The notes beneath the pieces were generated by a model that had not been told where the DNA came from, made no database searches, and saw only the letters and a list, made by a program, of their open reading frames with translations. The position numbers were made by a program, and so were the translations under genes. 64,000 nt of DNA, from contig NZ_KB898050.1 of NCBI RefSeq assembly GCF_000377345.1, positions 1 through 64,000 of the forward strand, read 5' to 3'. Numbering within the stretch: the first letter of the stretch is position 1; every line of letters begins with the position of its first letter. Source of the DNA: Thioalkalivibrio sp. ALJ16. Lineage in GTDB: Bacteria > Pseudomonadota > Gammaproteobacteria > Ectothiorhodospirales > Ectothiorhodospiraceae. Positions 39,973-50,875 of the stretch are shown piece after piece.

Positions 39973-40692
39973 GTGATCGATACTCCGGGAGGGCAGTTGC
40001 AAACGGCCCCGGCCCCGCGGGAGGTCGCGCAGGCGGTGTGGGCCCTGCTGGGGGTGCTGGCGGCGTCGCTGGCGCTGGTATCGGCCCAGGTACTGGTGGT
40101 GGGGGTCACGGCGACGCTGGCGCTGTTGCTGGCTTTTGGCAGTGCCTTCTCCTGGCGCCGGGCAGGGCGCCTGCTGCTGCGGATGAAGTGGTTCTATCTG
40201 TCGCTGCTGGTGTTTTACGGCCTGTGGCCGACCGGTGCCGCTGGCATGGTGTCCGGTATGGGGGAGGCGATTGTCCGCATTCTGGCGCTGATGGTGGTGG
40301 TACTGCTGGTGGTCTGGCTCACCGAATATGCGGCAAGACCGGTTTTGGTGCGCGCCCTGGGAGCGATTCTGGGGGCGGCCTGGCGAGGGCCCGGAAACAG
40401 GGGCGAGCGTTTCGCGCGCCGGCTGTTTCTCGCCCTGGCCTATTTCGAGTCGGAGCAGGAGGCGCTGCAGCGCAAGCGGCACGCACTTTCCGGATCACGC
40501 AAGGCGCGTCTTGCCGCCGTGCGCGAGTGGCTGGTCGTTCGCCTGGATCAGGCCCTTGCGGGCGCATGGGAGGAGCCACCTCTGGCATCCGGGGGGCACG
40601 GCTCGGCGGCACCGCGTGCGGGTTCCCGGTGGCCGGTGGTGGTGCTGTGGCTGGGCGTGGCGGTGGCCTGGCTGTTGTGGTGGTGGCTGTGA
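39973..40692 (+). CDS. Inner-membrane protein of unknown function (possibly CbiQ-like)
   Basis: About 239 aa from a GTG at 39973; the open frame begins earlier but that part contains the fimV terminator. There are four or more hydrophobic helices (VWALLGVLAASLALVSAQVL, VGVTATLALLLAFGSAF, ILALMVVVLLVVWLTEY and a C-terminal WPVVVLWLGVAVAWLLWWWL), with a basic loop between. The arrangement loosely recalls the T component (CbiQ/EcfT) of energy-coupling-factor transporters, but the Ala-Arg-Gly motifs are not convincing and no ABC or S-component genes are adjacent. It is located between fimV and truA. Confidence 0.65.
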   Translation: MIDTPGGQLQTAPAPREVAQAVWALLGVLAASLALVSAQVLVVGVTATLALLLAFGSAFSWRRAGRLLLRMKWFYLSLLVFYGLWPTGAAGMVSGMGEAIVRILALMVVVLLVVWLTEYAARPVLVRALGAILGAAWRGPGNRGERFARRLFLALAYFESEQEALQRKRHALSGSRKARLAAVREWLVVRLDQALAGAWEEPPLASGGHGSAAPRAGSRWPVVVLWLGVAVAWLLWWWL

Positions 40693-40705
40693 GGGTCGGG
40701 ATTTG

Positions 40706-41566
40706 ATGGGCGGCGAAACAGAACAGCAGGATGCGGCCCTGCGCCGGGTCCCCGGGGGCGGCCTGCAGCGGTGGGCCCTGGGGGTCGAGTACGACGGGCG
40801 GGGCCTGCTCGGATGGCAGCGTCAGAAGGACGGGCCCAGCGTGCAGGAGCACCTGGAGGCGGCGCTGGGCTATGTGGCCAACCATCCGGTTGAGCTGGGC
40901 TGCGCAGGCCGTACCGATGCCGGGGTGCATGCGACGGCCCAGGTGGTGCACTTCGATTCGCCGTCCCGCCGCGAGGCAGGTGCATGGGTGCTGGGGAGCA
41001 ACAGCCGATTGCCGGACGGTATCGCAGTGACCTGGGCGCGGGCGGTGCCCACCCGCTTTCATGCCCGTTTCGGTGCATTCGGGCGCCGCTACCGGTATGT
41101 GATCCTGAACCGGGCCGTACGCCCGGCGCTGGATGCGGGGCGGGTGTCCTGGTGGCGCCGCCCCCTGGATGCCGAGCGCATGCATTATGCCGGTCAGGCC
41201 TTTGTGGGCGAGCACGACTTCACCAGCCTGCGGGCGGCCGCCTGCCAGGCCAAGTCGCCGATGCGGCGGGTGCATTCGCTGTCCGTGCGGCGACACGGCT
41301 CGCTGGTGGTTCTGGATATTCACGCGAACGCGTTTCTGCATCACATGGTGCGCAACATTGCCGGGGTACTGCTGGCCGTGGGTGACGGGCGGATGGACAC
41401 GGACTGGCCGCAGCAGGTGCTGGCGGCGCGCGATCGCCGCGCCTCCGGGATTACGGCACCGGCTGGTGGGCTGTATTTCGTGCACGTCGATTACCCGGCC
41501 GAGTTCGAGCTGCCGGTGACGGCGGGGCCGGTGTACGACGGTGTTCCGGGCAATGGAGCGGGCTGA
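40706..41566 (+). CDS. truA: tRNA pseudouridine(38-40) synthase
   Basis: 286 aa. It makes pseudouridine at positions 38-40 of the tRNA anticodon stem. LGVEYDGRGLLGWQRQ and the catalytic Asp at about residue 71 in GCAGRTDAGVHATAQVV are diagnostic. FLHHMVRNIAGVLLAVGDG is the late motif. ATG 40706 is 13 bp after the membrane protein gene. A short N-terminal extension before the fold is seen. Confidence 0.96.
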   Translation: MGGETEQQDAALRRVPGGGLQRWALGVEYDGRGLLGWQRQKDGPSVQEHLEAALGYVANHPVELGCAGRTDAGVHATAQVVHFDSPSRREAGAWVLGSNSRLPDGIAVTWARAVPTRFHARFGAFGRRYRYVILNRAVRPALDAGRVSWWRRPLDAERMHYAGQAFVGEHDFTSLRAAACQAKSPMRRVHSLSVRRHGSLVVLDIHANAFLHHMVRNIAGVLLAVGDGRMDTDWPQQVLAARDRRASGITAPAGGLYFVHVDYPAEFELPVTAGPVYDGVPGNGAG

Positions 41567-41633
41567 TTGCGGGAAAGGCGGGCGTGCTGTCAGCTTCTGG
41601 TAGGCTTGCCGCCACTAGACGAGGTCAGGGTGC

Positions 41634-42275
41634 ATGCGGTATCGGGTGAAGATTTGCGGTGTGACGACCCCGGAACAGGCCTGTGCCGCGGCCGCAGCCG
41701 GGGCCGATGCGATCGGGTTGGTGTTCCATGCGCCGAGTCGGCGTTGTGTGGACCCGGAACAAGCGGCCTCGATCGCGGCGGCACTGCCGCCCTTCGTTAC
41801 CACGGTGGGGCTGTTTGTGGATCCCGACGCGTCGCGGGTGGAGTCGGTGCTGGGTCGGGTTGCACTTGACTGCCTGCAGTTCCACGGCGAGGAGTCGGCG
41901 GCGTTCTGTGCGGGTTTCGGGAGGCCGTACCTGAAGGCGATTGCGATGGGCGCCGGGGCCGATCCGCGTCGCGAGATGGACCGCTATCCGGGGGCGCAGG
42001 GCTTCTTGCTGGACAGTCACGGCGGGGCGCAGTCCGGAGGCTCCGGGCATCGCTTTGACTGGCAGCGGGTGCCCGCGGACCTGGGCCGGCCGTGGTTGCT
42101 GGCGGGTGGGCTGGATGCGGCCTCTGTGCGCGGGGCGCTGGAACACCTGCGGCCTTATGGAGTCGATGTGAGTTCCGGGGTGGAGTCCGCACCCGGGATC
42201 AAGGATGCACGGCGTATGCGGGCCTTTGTGCAGGCCGTGCGCCAATGCGAGGTGGAGACTGATGAGCAAGATTGA
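41634..42275 (+). CDS. trpF: Phosphoribosylanthranilate isomerase
   Basis: A 213-aa TIM barrel of tryptophan synthesis. [20 protein letters not shown] and [12 protein letters not shown] are typical; [19 protein letters not shown] is the phosphate-binding end. Its stop overlaps the trpB start by 14 bp. truA-trpF-trpB-trpA-accD-folC is a common gammaproteobacterial order. Confidence 0.96.
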   Translation: MRYRVKICGVTTPEQACAAAAAGADAIGLVFHAPSRRCVDPEQAASIAAALPPFVTTVGLFVDPDASRVESVLGRVALDCLQFHGEESAAFCAGFGRPYLKAIAMGAGADPRREMDRYPGAQGFLLDSHGGAQSGGSGHRFDWQRVPADLGRPWLLAGGLDAASVRGALEHLRPYGVDVSSGVESAPGIKDARRMRAFVQAVRQCEVETDEQD

Positions 42276-43470
42276 CTGGGCCGCATTTCCGGATGCCCGC
42301 GGGCACTTCGGGCCGTATGGCGGGCGCTTTGTATCCGAGACGCTGATGGGCGCGCTGGATGAGCTCCAGGCCGTGTACGAGCAGTACATGGGGGATCCGG
42401 ATTTCATGGCGGAACTGGATCATGACCTGAAACAGTTCGTCGGCCGGCCGAATCCGCTGTATCACGCGGAGCGCCTGTCGCGGGAGCTGGGTGGCGCGCA
42501 GATCTACCTGAAACGCGAGGATCTGAACCATACCGGCGCCCACAAGGTGAACAACACCATCGGTCAGGCCCTGCTGGCGAAGCGCCTGGGCAAGACCCGG
42601 ATCATTGCCGAGACCGGCGCCGGCCAGCACGGGGTCGCGACCGCGACGGTGGCGGCACGTCTGGGCCTGGAATGCGTGATCTACATGGGCGAGGAAGACA
42701 CGCGGCGGCAGACGCCGAATGTCTATCGCATGCGCCTGCTGGGTGCCGAGGTGGTGGCGGTGAAGTCCGGCACCCGTACCCTGAAGGATGCCCTGAACGA
42801 GGCGATGCGCGACTGGGTGACCAACGTCGACGACACCTTCTACATCATCGGTACCGTAGCCGGCCCGCACCCGTATCCGGCGATGGTCCGTGATTTCCAG
42901 GCGGTGATTGGCCGCGAGGCGCGGGAGCAGCACCTGGAGATGACCGGACGTCTGCCCGATGCGCTGGTCGCCTGTGTGGGCGGCGGTTCCAATGCGATCG
43001 GCCTGTTCCACCCGTTCCTGGCGGACGAATCGGTAGAGATGATCGGGGTCGAGGCAGGGGGCGAGGGCGTCGAGACCGGTCGGCATTCGGCGCCGCTGTG
43101 TGCGGGGCAGCCGGGCGTGCTGCATGGAAATCGCACCTATCTGATGGAAGACGAGAACGGACAGATCATCGGCACCCACTCGGTGTCTGCCGGGCTGGAT
43201 TACCCGGGGGTGGGCCCGGAGCATGCCTGGCTCAAGGACATCGGCCGGGTCCGTTATGTGTCGGTCACCGATGATCAGGCACTGGCCGGCTTCCACCGCC
43301 TGACGCGGACCGAGGGCATCATCCCGGCGCTGGAGACCAGCCACGCGGTGGCGCACGTGCTGGAGCTGGCGCCGCAGATGCGCCCGGATCAGAGCATCGT
43401 CATGAATCTGTCCGGCCGTGGTGACAAGGACCTGAATACCGTGGCCGAACGCGAGGGGATCACGCTATGA
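42262..43470 (+). CDS. trpB: Tryptophan synthase beta chain
   Basis: 402 aa. The pyridoxal phosphate lysine is at about residue 95 in [20 protein letters not shown]. The phosphate loop [10 protein letters not shown] is clear. It condenses indole with serine. The ATG at 42262 is chosen because the protein begins [20 protein letters not shown], as usual. It overlaps trpA by 4 bp. Confidence 0.97.
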   Translation: MSKIDWAAFPDARGHFGPYGGRFVSETLMGALDELQAVYEQYMGDPDFMAELDHDLKQFVGRPNPLYHAERLSRELGGAQIYLKREDLNHTGAHKVNNTIGQALLAKRLGKTRIIAETGAGQHGVATATVAARLGLECVIYMGEEDTRRQTPNVYRMRLLGAEVVAVKSGTRTLKDALNEAMRDWVTNVDDTFYIIGTVAGPHPYPAMVRDFQAVIGREAREQHLEMTGRLPDALVACVGGGSNAIGLFHPFLADESVEMIGVEAGGEGVETGRHSAPLCAGQPGVLHGNRTYLMEDENGQIIGTHSVSAGLDYPGVGPEHAWLKDIGRVRYVSVTDDQALAGFHRLTRTEGIIPALETSHAVAHVLELAPQMRPDQSIVMNLSGRGDKDLNTVAEREGITL

Positions 43471-44300
43471 GCCGTATCGAACAGCGCTTTGCCGAACTGC
43501 GCGAGCAGAACCGGGCGGCCTTGATCCCGTATGTAACGGCCGGCGACCCGGAGCCTGGTGCCACCGTTCCGCTGATGCATGCGCTGGTCGCGGCCGGTGC
43601 GGACCTGATCGAACTGGGCGTGCCGTTCTCCGACCCGATGGCGGACGGCCCTGTCATTCAGAAGGCCTGTGAGCGCGCGCTGCGCTTCGGTACCGGGCTG
43701 CGTGACGTGCTGGGCATGGTGGCGGAATTTCGCAAGACCGACAGCCGCACGCCGGTGGTGCTGATGGGCTATCTGAACCCGGTGGAGCGGATGGGCTACG
43801 AGGCCTTCGCCTCCAGCGCCCGGGCAGCCGGGCTGGACGGCCTGCTGACGGTCGACCTGCCGCCGGAGGAAAGCGAGGATGTGGTCGGGCTGCTGGAGTC
43901 GGCCGGGATCGATCCGATCTTTCTGGTCGCGCCGACCACCTCGGAGAAGCGCATCGATCACGTGGCGCGCGCCGCGCGCGGGTTCGTGTACTACGTCTCG
44001 CTGAAGGGCGTGACCGGCTCGCAGTCCCTGGATACCTCGGCCCTGGCCGAACGTCTGGAAGGGCTGCGGCGGCATACCGGGCTGCCGCTGGGCGTCGGTT
44101 TCGGGGTTCGCGACGCGCGCACGGCCGCGCAGGTGGCCGCGGTCGCGGATGCCGTGGTGGTGGGCAGCGCGATCGTCCGGCTGGCCGAGGATCACGACGG
44201 CGATGCCGACGGTTTTGCGCGGGCCGCGGCCGCGGTGGTGCGCGAAATGCGTGACGCCATGGACGCCGCGCGTTCCACCGGTGTGGCGGCCTCGGTGTAG
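43467..44300 (+). CDS. trpA: Tryptophan synthase alpha chain
   Basis: A 277-aa TIM barrel that releases indole from indole-3-glycerol phosphate and channels it to TrpB. The catalytic Glu is in [19 protein letters not shown] and the second acid in [29 protein letters not shown] is the phosphate-binding end. It starts in a 4-bp ATGA overlap with trpB. Confidence 0.97.
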   Translation: MSRIEQRFAELREQNRAALIPYVTAGDPEPGATVPLMHALVAAGADLIELGVPFSDPMADGPVIQKACERALRFGTGLRDVLGMVAEFRKTDSRTPVVLMGYLNPVERMGYEAFASSARAAGLDGLLTVDLPPEESEDVVGLLESAGIDPIFLVAPTTSEKRIDHVARAARGFVYYVSLKGVTGSQSLDTSALAERLEGLRRHTGLPLGVGFGVRDARTAAQVAAVADAVVVGSAIVRLAEDHDGDADGFARAAAAVVREMRDAMDAARSTGVAASV

Positions 44301-44336
44301 AATGCGCGGCGCCGATTCGGATTACAGGGAGACGGC

Positions 44337-45296
44337 ATGAGCTGGTTCGAGAAGTTGATGCCTTCGCGCATTCGCACCGACAACGCGACCAAGCGGGGCG
44401 TGCCCGAGGGGTTGTGGGTGCGCTGCGAGGGCTGTGACGCGACGCTGTACCGGCCGGAGGTGGAGCGCAATCTCGATGTCTGCCCGAAGTGCAGCCACCA
44501 CCGGCGCATGAGCGCGCGCCGGCGCCTGGAGACCTTCCTGGATTCGGAGGGCCGCGAGGAGATCGCGGCCGATATCGAATCGTCGGATGTCCTGAAGTTT
44601 CGCGACTCCAAGAAGTACAAGGACCGCCTGATTGCTGCGCAGAAGGCGACGGGTGAGCGGGATGCCCTGGTAGTCATGCAGGGGCAGCTGCTGGGCCGCC
44701 CACTGGTGGCGTCGGCGTTCGACTTCCGCTTCATGGGGGGGTCCATGGGGTCTGCGGTGGGCGAGCGCTTCGTGCGTGGGGCCAATCGTTCGCTGGAAAA
44801 GGGCATCCCGCTGGTCTGTTTCAGCGCCTCGGGCGGGGCGCGCATGCAGGAAGCACTGTTCTCGCTGCTGCAGATGGCCAAGACCAGCGCGGTCCTGGCA
44901 CGTCTGCAGGAAGAACGCATCCCGTTCATCTCGGTGATGACGGACCCGACCATGGGTGGCGTCTCGGCCAGCCTGGCCATGCTGGGCGATCTCAACGTGG
45001 CCGAGCCCAACGCGCTGATTGGCTTTGCCGGGCCGCGCGTGATCCAGCAGACGGTGCGCGAGACCCTGCCGGAGGGCTTCCAGCGCTCCGAATTCCTGCT
45101 CGAGCACGGCGCGATCGACATGATCGTGGATCGCCGCGACATGCGCAGCCGCCTCGCCTCGGTACTGGGCATGCTCACGCATGGGCCCGCCCCGGGCAAC
45201 GTGGAGGACGCAACTGGGGCGGCTGCGGACGAAGTGGATGTCATCGCCGCCGACAGCAGTGACGAGGCCGCGGACGCGCCGCCGCCGCGCAGCTAG
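44337..45296 (+). CDS. accD: Acetyl-CoA carboxylase carboxyltransferase beta subunit
   Basis: 319 aa. The N-terminal zinc ribbon has Cys at about 30, 33, 49 and 52 (CEGC then CPKC). The crotonase-like core follows ([58 protein letters not shown]). It transfers carboxyl from biotin to acetyl-CoA with AccA. The last 35 residues are an acidic low-complexity tail. Confidence 0.96.
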   Translation: MSWFEKLMPSRIRTDNATKRGVPEGLWVRCEGCDATLYRPEVERNLDVCPKCSHHRRMSARRRLETFLDSEGREEIAADIESSDVLKFRDSKKYKDRLIAAQKATGERDALVVMQGQLLGRPLVASAFDFRFMGGSMGSAVGERFVRGANRSLEKGIPLVCFSASGGARMQEALFSLLQMAKTSAVLARLQEERIPFISVMTDPTMGGVSASLAMLGDLNVAEPNALIGFAGPRVIQQTVRETLPEGFQRSEFLLEHGAIDMIVDRRDMRSRLASVLGMLTHGPAPGNVEDATGAAADEVDVIAADSSDEAADAPPPRS

Positions 45297-45302
45297 GCGC
45301 CC

Positions 45303-46634
45303 GTGCGTTTCTCCACCCTGGCGCAGTGGCTGGCCTTCCAGGAGCGGCTGCATCCGGTTGGCATGGATCTGACCCTGGAGCGGATCGCGCTGGTCGCCGA
45401 TCGGCTCGGCCTGCGCGACGGGCAAGGCCCCCGCAGCGTGGTGATCGCGGGCACCAACGGCAAGGGTACGGTCGCGACCCGGACCGCCGCCCTGCTGCAG
45501 ACGGGTGGCGTGAAGACCGGGCTGTTCACCTCGCCGCATCTGCTCCGGTACAACGAACGCATCCGCGTGAACGGTACCCCGGCTGCGGATGCCGATCTCT
45601 GCCGCGCATTCGAGGCCATCGACCAGGCACGCGGTAACGATTCCCTGACCTACTTCGAGTTTGGCGCACTGGCTGCGGCCTGGTGGTTCCGCGAGAGTGG
45701 CGTCTCGGTGCAGGTGCTGGAAGTCGGACTGGGCGGACGCCTGGACGCCGTGAATATCTGGGATGCCGACGTGGCCGCGATCACCGCAGTGGATCTGGAT
45801 CATCAGACCTGGCTGGGCGACACCCGCGAGGCGATCGGGCGCGAGAAGGCCGGGATCATGCGCGCGGGCCGTCCGGTGGTGCTGGGCGAGCCCGAACCGC
45901 CCGCCAGCGTGCTGGAACACGCCGAACAATTGGCGGCGCGAGTCCTGCGTAGCGGGCGGGATTTTCGACTCGAACGTACGGGCAATCGGCTCGACTGGCA
46001 TTACGGGGGTGCCACGCGCGAGTGGCGGGTGGAGGGCCCTGCGGCAGCGCTGGACGGGGCCGGCCTGCTGAACTCCGCCACGGCCCTGGCCGTGGTCGAG
46101 GCACTGGGCGCCGAGGCGGACCTGAATGACGCGGCCATCAGCCAGGCCCTGGGCACCTCCGCACCCGGGCGCCTGCAGGTGCTGCCGGGGGCCCCACAAT
46201 GGTTGCTGGACGTCGCCCACAACGTGCACGCGGTGGGTGAACTGGCGCGCTGGCTGGAGGCGCATCCGGTGCCGGGCCCGGTGATTGCCCTGGTGGGTGT
46301 GATGGCGGACAAGGAGCGCGCCGCCATGTGGGAGCAGCTTGCTGGCCACATCGCCGCCTGGCTGCCATTGCCCCTGGAGCTGCCACGTGCGTTGCCGGCG
46401 GATGCGCTGGCCGAGGAGCTTGCGGCCGGCGGCCAGACGGCTGTGGAGCTTGCGGGCGATACGCAGGCCTGTATCCGGCGCGCCGAAGCCCTCGCGGGTC
46501 CGCAGGGCCGCATTGTGGTGTTCGGGTCGTTCCATACCGTGGCCGCCGTGCTGGAGGCATCCCCCACGCTCGCGGCCGCTGCGCGGGTGGACGGGGCCGG
46601 CACGCCCACGGTGGAGGCCCGGCGTGCGGGCTGA
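45303..46634 (+). CDS. folC: Bifunctional folylpolyglutamate/dihydrofolate synthase
   Basis: 443 aa from a GTG at 45303, six bases after accD. The Mur-ligase-type P-loop is VVIAGTNGKGTVATRTAALL; TGLFTSPHLLRYNERIRVNG and VLEVGLGGRLDAVNI are the next motifs. It adds glutamate to dihydropteroate and folates. Normal length and context. Confidence 0.96.
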   Translation: MRFSTLAQWLAFQERLHPVGMDLTLERIALVADRLGLRDGQGPRSVVIAGTNGKGTVATRTAALLQTGGVKTGLFTSPHLLRYNERIRVNGTPAADADLCRAFEAIDQARGNDSLTYFEFGALAAAWWFRESGVSVQVLEVGLGGRLDAVNIWDADVAAITAVDLDHQTWLGDTREAIGREKAGIMRAGRPVVLGEPEPPASVLEHAEQLAARVLRSGRDFRLERTGNRLDWHYGGATREWRVEGPAAALDGAGLLNSATALAVVEALGAEADLNDAAISQALGTSAPGRLQVLPGAPQWLLDVAHNVHAVGELARWLEAHPVPGPVIALVGVMADKERAAMWEQLAGHIAAWLPLPLELPRALPADALAEELAAGGQTAVELAGDTQACIRRAEALAGPQGRIVVFGSFHTVAAVLEASPTLAAAARVDGAGTPTVEARRAG

Positions 46635-46733
46635 GCGCGGACGCGGCGCTGGCGCTTGCGGCGGGGCGGGGCTGGGGCGTAGTTTCCGTGTAGTCTGGCC
46701 GGGTTTCCTTTCCTCGCGGTCACGGGTGCTTGC

Positions 46734-47333
46734 ATGAACGCTGACAATCCAATCCGCTTCCGTCTGGTCGGCGCCGTGATCCTGATCGTGCTGGCCGTGA
46801 TCTTCCTGCCCTGGCTGTTCGACGGGGCGGGCTACGAACACATGAGCGGTATCGACGACCCGGTACCCACGGTCCCGACCTTTGCCGAGCCGGATATCGC
46901 CCTGCCGTCGGAACGCCCGGAACCGCGCCGGGATGCCGCGCCTGCAGCGCCGGCGCCCGAACGCGAGGGACCGGTCGCCGAACTCCACAGTCTCGAAGGC
47001 GACGCGGACACCGCAGCCGACGCCAACGGCCGCGATTCCGAGGCCGCCGCCGTGCCCGCGCCGCCAACGGTGCCGGCCGAGGCGGATCAGCCGGTGCAGG
47101 CGGGCTGGGCGGTGCAGGTGGGCAGTTTCCGCGACGAGGCCAATGCCCGCGAGCAGCTCGCACGGCTGCGCGAGGCCGGCTGGGCCGCCTTCGTGGATGA
47201 TTCGATGGCGGACGGGCGCCCGATCTACCGGGTCAAGGTCGGGCCGCTGGCCCAGCGCGACGAGGCGGTGGAACTGGGTGCGCGGCTGAAGGAGGAATTC
47301 GAGCTTTCCGGCATCGTGGTGGCACACCCGTGA
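46734..47333 (+). CDS. dedD: SPOR-domain cell-division protein, DedD-like
   Basis: 199 aa. One membrane helix (LVGAVILIVLAVIFLPWLF), an Ala/Pro/Glu-rich periplasmic linker (about 40-120) and a C-terminal SPOR domain (GWAVQVGSFRDEANAREQLA then YRVKVGPLAQRDEAVELG). SPOR domains bind denuded septal peptidoglycan. The position between folC and cvpA-purF is exactly that of E. coli dedD. Confidence 0.93.
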   Translation: MNADNPIRFRLVGAVILIVLAVIFLPWLFDGAGYEHMSGIDDPVPTVPTFAEPDIALPSERPEPRRDAAPAAPAPEREGPVAELHSLEGDADTAADANGRDSEAAAVPAPPTVPAEADQPVQAGWAVQVGSFRDEANAREQLARLREAGWAAFVDDSMADGRPIYRVKVGPLAQRDEAVELGARLKEEFELSGIVVAHP

Positions 47334-47406
47334 TGGCGATCCGGGCCTGCGCGCGACCGGCGCCTGCGGTAAACTACGCCCCCCTTCAGCCCACGATGCC
47401 CGCTCC

Positions 47407-47955
47407 GTGAACTGGATCGACCTCGTCATCATCGCCCTGATCGTCGTATCGGGGCTGATCAGCCTTTTCCGCGGTTTCGTGCGCGAGTCGTTTTCGCTCG
47501 CCACGTGGATCATCGGGGTGTGGCTGGGTATTCGCTATGCCGCCCCGGTGGCCGACCAGCTGCCGCAGGCGATCGCCGATGCCACCCTGCGTCTGGGGAT
47601 CGGTTTCGCCGTGATCTTCATCGCCGTGCTGATTGTGGGCGGGCTCCTCGGCGCACTCGCCAATCGTCTGGTGCGTGGCACCGGCCTGACCGGAACGGAT
47701 CGCTCCCTGGGCGTGATCTTCGGGCTGCTGCGCGGCGCATTGCTGGTGGCGGTGCTGGTGTTCCTGGCATCGCTGACCCTGATGCCGGAAGAGGCATGGT
47801 GGGAGAACAGCCGCCTGATACCCGAATTCGAACGCCTGGTGGACTGGCTGATTGCGCAGTTGCCGGAGGGCTGGCAGGAGCAGATTCGCGACCTGCTGGC
47901 GAGTGACGAACCGGTCGAAGAAGTGATCCCCGACGGCGCCGAACCCTCGCCGTAA
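47407..47955 (+). CDS. cvpA: Colicin V production family membrane protein
   Basis: 182 aa from a GTG at 47407. Four hydrophobic helices starting [20 protein letters not shown] and the conserved [20 protein letters not shown] identify CvpA. It precedes purF as in E. coli. The family is linked to envelope homeostasis; the exact role is open. Confidence 0.94.
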   Translation: MNWIDLVIIALIVVSGLISLFRGFVRESFSLATWIIGVWLGIRYAAPVADQLPQAIADATLRLGIGFAVIFIAVLIVGGLLGALANRLVRGTGLTGTDRSLGVIFGLLRGALLVAVLVFLASLTLMPEEAWWENSRLIPEFERLVDWLIAQLPEGWQEQIRDLLASDEPVEEVIPDGAEPSP

Positions 47956-47974
47956 ACCTGGAGCCAGAAACCGT

Positions 47975-49483
47975 ATGTGTGGAGTTGTCGGAATCGTCGG
48001 GCGCAGCCCGGTGAACCAGCCCCTTTATGATGCCCTGCTGGTGCTGCAGCACCGCGGTCAGGACGCTGCGGGCATCGTGACCTGTGACGACGACGGGCGC
48101 CTGCATCTGCGCAAGGACAACGGTCTGGTGCGGGATGTGTTCAACAACCAGCACATGCAGACCCTGACCGGGAACATGGGGATCGGCCACGTGCGCTATC
48201 CCACGGCCGGTTCCTCGAGCTCCGCCGAGGCGCAGCCGTTCTACGTGAATTCGCCCTTCGGCATCACCCTCGGGCACAACGGCAATCTCACCAATGCGCG
48301 CGAGTTGAAACAGGCGCTGTTCGCCACCGATCGTCGACACATCAACACGGATTCGGATTCCGAGATCCTCCTGAACGTGTTTGCGCAGGAGCTGATGCGT
48401 TTCCTCGACAACGGTCTGACGCCGGACTCGGTGTTCGATGCCGTGGAGCGTGTGCACCAGCGCGCGGACGGGGCCTACGCCGTGGTGGCCATGATCGCCG
48501 GGCGCGGGCTGCTGGCGTTCCGTGACCCGTACGGCATCCGCCCGATCGTCTACGGTTCGCGCCAGGCGGAGGAGGGCGGGGTCGAGTGGATGGTGGCCTC
48601 GGAAAGCGCTGCGCTGGATTCCCAGGGCTTCGAGCTGGAACGCGACCTGGCGCCGGGGGAGGCGCTGTTCATTACGCCCGAAGGCGAGGTCTCGACCCGG
48701 GTCTGCGCGGCGGACACCCGGCTCAACCCCTGCATCTTCGAGCACGTGTACTTCGCCCGGCCGGATTCGGTTATCGATAACGTGTTCGTGCATCGCGCCC
48801 GCATGCGCATGGGTACGGCGCTGGGCGAGAAGATCCGCCGTACCTGGCCGGATCACGACATCGACGTGATCGTGCCCATCCCCGACACCGGCCGCACCGT
48901 CGCGCTGGAGATGGCGCATGAACTGAACATCAAGTACCGCGAGGGGTTCATCAAGAACCGCTATATCGGCCGCACCTTCATCATGCCCGGCCAGACCAAG
49001 CGGCGAAAATCGGTTCGCCAGAAGCTCAATGCGATCTCGCTCGAGTTTCGCGGCAAGAACGTGATGCTGGTCGACGACTCCATTGTGCGCGGTACCACTT
49101 CGCGCGAGATCGTGATGATGGCGCGCGAGGCGGGTGCGAAGAAGGTCTATTTCGCCTCTGCGGCGCCGCCGGTGCGCTACCCCAATGTGTATGGAATCGA
49201 CATGCCAGCCGCCGAGGAGCTGATTGCCCACGGGCGTGACGAGGCGCAGGTATGCGAAGCGATTGCGGCCGACCGGCTGATCTACCAGGACCTGGATGAT
49301 CTGCAAAAGGCGGTGCGCCGTGGCAACAAGAGCATTCAGGAGTTCGACTGCTCGGTGTTTACCGGCGAATACGTGACCGGGCTGCCGCCCGGCTACCTCG
49401 AGCATCTGGCCGCCTTGCGCGGCGACGGGCTGGTGAATACGCCGGTGGCGGGCGAGGTGCTGGATCTGGCCAACAAGAAGTAG
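47975..49483 (+). CDS. purF: Amidophosphoribosyltransferase
   Basis: 502 aa, first committed enzyme of purine synthesis. The catalytic Cys follows the initiator Met ([15 protein letters not shown]), and [13 protein letters not shown] is the glutaminase motif. The PRPP loop is [20 protein letters not shown]. It starts 19 bp after cvpA, forming dedD-cvpA-purF. Confidence 0.97.
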   Translation: MCGVVGIVGRSPVNQPLYDALLVLQHRGQDAAGIVTCDDDGRLHLRKDNGLVRDVFNNQHMQTLTGNMGIGHVRYPTAGSSSSAEAQPFYVNSPFGITLGHNGNLTNARELKQALFATDRRHINTDSDSEILLNVFAQELMRFLDNGLTPDSVFDAVERVHQRADGAYAVVAMIAGRGLLAFRDPYGIRPIVYGSRQAEEGGVEWMVASESAALDSQGFELERDLAPGEALFITPEGEVSTRVCAADTRLNPCIFEHVYFARPDSVIDNVFVHRARMRMGTALGEKIRRTWPDHDIDVIVPIPDTGRTVALEMAHELNIKYREGFIKNRYIGRTFIMPGQTKRRKSVRQKLNAISLEFRGKNVMLVDDSIVRGTTSREIVMMAREAGAKKVYFASAAPPVRYPNVYGIDMPAAEELIAHGRDEAQVCEAIAADRLIYQDLDDLQKAVRRGNKSIQEFDCSVFTGEYVTGLPPGYLEHLAALRGDGLVNTPVAGEVLDLANKK

Positions 49484-49490
49484 ACGCGAG

Positions 49491-50072
49491 GTGCCCTTGC
49501 CCAGTCTCGAATGGATTGATCCCGTGGTGGCGGATGCGCGCCGCCGGGCCCCCGATGCGGATGGCCTGCCGGTCGTGCTGGTGCGGGTGGATCAGCAGCG
49601 ACTCTATGTCTGGGAACAGGGCCGGGTGACCGACATCTATGATGTCTCCACGGCCGCGCGCGGCGTCGGTTTCGAGGAAGGGTCGTTCACCACGCCGCTG
49701 GGCCTGCATCGCATCGCCGAGCGTTTTGGCGAGGGTGCCCCGCGGGGCACGATCTTCCGCGCCCGCGGCAATACCGGCGAGATCGCGGACATCCTGACCG
49801 AGCCCGGTGCGCGCAGCCCGCGCGACAACATCACTTCGCGCATCCTGTGGCTGGACGGCCTCGAGCCGGGCATCAATCGCGGTGGCTCGGTGGACTCGCT
49901 GCGCCGTTATATCTACATCCACGGGACCGACGAGGAGGGACGCATTGGCGAGCCCGCCTCCGAGGGTTGTGTACGCATGCGCAACGACGAGGTGATCGAG
50001 CTGTTCCCGCGTCTCCCCGTCGGCACCCCGGTCCTGATCCTGGACGGCCCGCAGGTCCCGGAGCTCGGCTGA
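49491..50072 (+). CDS. L,D-transpeptidase (YkuD domain) without a signal peptide
   Basis: 193 aa from a GTG at 49491, seven bases after purF. The YkuD catalytic motif is visible as YIHGTDEEGRIGEPASEGCV followed by RMRNDEVIELF, with His at about 144 and Cys at about 160. The N-terminus (LPSLEWIDPVVADARRRAPD) is not hydrophobic, so unlike most peptidoglycan cross-linking enzymes of this family it has no evident export signal. It may be read through from purF. Confidence 0.88.
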   Translation: MPLPSLEWIDPVVADARRRAPDADGLPVVLVRVDQQRLYVWEQGRVTDIYDVSTAARGVGFEEGSFTTPLGLHRIAERFGEGAPRGTIFRARGNTGEIADILTEPGARSPRDNITSRILWLDGLEPGINRGGSVDSLRRYIYIHGTDEEGRIGEPASEGCVRMRNDEVIELFPRLPVGTPVLILDGPQVPELG

Positions 50073-50235
50073 CGCCGTGCCCGTCCCGTACCTCGGGGAA
50101 CCTTCTCACAAACCCGTTGCACGCGTGCCCGGACACGGTCCGAGCGGGCGTATCCGGCTGTGCGCGGGTGCCGCGCAGGGGTCTACGTTAGCAATTCGTG
50201 ATTTTTATGCATTCGCTTGCTAGAATAAGGGAATT

Positions 50236-50295
50236 ATTCCCGACTACTCTTGTCAGGTAAGAAGGGAATTATTCCTGATAAGTGTTGTCAGGAAA
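50236..50295 (+). promoter_or_regulatory. Two IscR type 1-like boxes in a 35-bp direct repeat before iscR
   Basis: A unit of about 31 bp, AAGGGAATTATTCC followed by TTGTCAGG 9-10 bases later, occurs twice (50227-50257 and 50262-50292) at an exact 35-bp spacing. The part 50236-50260 fits the published E. coli type 1 IscR consensus (ATASYYGACTRWWWYAGTCRRSTAT) at about 20 of 25 positions by my count; 50271-50295 fits at about 16. A possible -10, TAGAAT, lies at 50221-50226. The GGAATTATTCC palindrome in each unit is an additional symmetric element. This supports IscR autorepression. Confidence 0.75.
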
Positions 50296-50367
50296 TGGAG
50301 AACGGATTCCAGCCTGCGAACGGATGTCGAGCAGGACACATAGCTACGTTTTTCGGAGGCAACGCAT

Positions 50368-50847
50368 ATGAAACTCTCAACCAAGGGCCGCTACGCGGTG
50401 ACCGCGATGATGGATCTGGCCATCCATGACCGGATCGGGCCGGTGACGCTTGCCGACATCTCGCAGTGCCAGGGCATTTCACTCTCCTACCTGGAGCAGT
50501 TGTTCGCCAAGCTGCGCAAGGCCGATCTGGTCGAAGGCGTGCGGGGCCCGGGTGGTGGTTATCGCCTGGCCAAGCGTGCGGATCAGATCAGCATCGCCAA
50601 CATCATCACTGCGGTCGATGAGTCGGTGGACGTCACCCGGTGCAAGGGTCACAAGGATTGCCAGGACGGCAGTCGCTGCCTGACGCACGAGCTGTGGGAC
50701 GACCTGAGCCAGCAGCTCTATGATTTCTTGGACGGCATTACGCTGGCGCAGTTTGCCAACCGTCCGGAGGTGCAGAAGGTGGCCCGGCGCCAGGACGAGC
50801 GCCGCGGTGCTCGTCACCACTTCATCTTCCGTAACGACGCGGCGTAA
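50368..50847 (+). CDS. iscR: Rrf2-family iron-sulfur regulator IscR
   Basis: 159 aa. The winged-helix N-terminus [20 protein letters not shown] and [19 protein letters not shown] are typical. The [2Fe-2S] ligands Cys92, Cys98, Cys104 and His107 fall at the same numbers as in E. coli IscR ([19 protein letters not shown]). It senses Fe-S status and represses its own promoter when it holds the cluster. Here iscSUA do not follow: a strong terminator comes right after, and the next genes are unrelated. Confidence 0.95.
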   Translation: MKLSTKGRYAVTAMMDLAIHDRIGPVTLADISQCQGISLSYLEQLFAKLRKADLVEGVRGPGGGYRLAKRADQISIANIITAVDESVDVTRCKGHKDCQDGSRCLTHELWDDLSQQLYDFLDGITLAQFANRPEVQKVARRQDERRGARHHFIFRNDAA

Positions 50848-50875
50848 CCGCACTTGCGGCTACGGACCCGGAACG

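Noticed and set aside
44322-47513. Very long minus-strand open frame (over 1000 codons) across accD-folC-dedD
   Set aside because: It is antisense to three well-identified genes. The high GC at third positions removes stop codons in the complementary frame, and its translation shows no domain.
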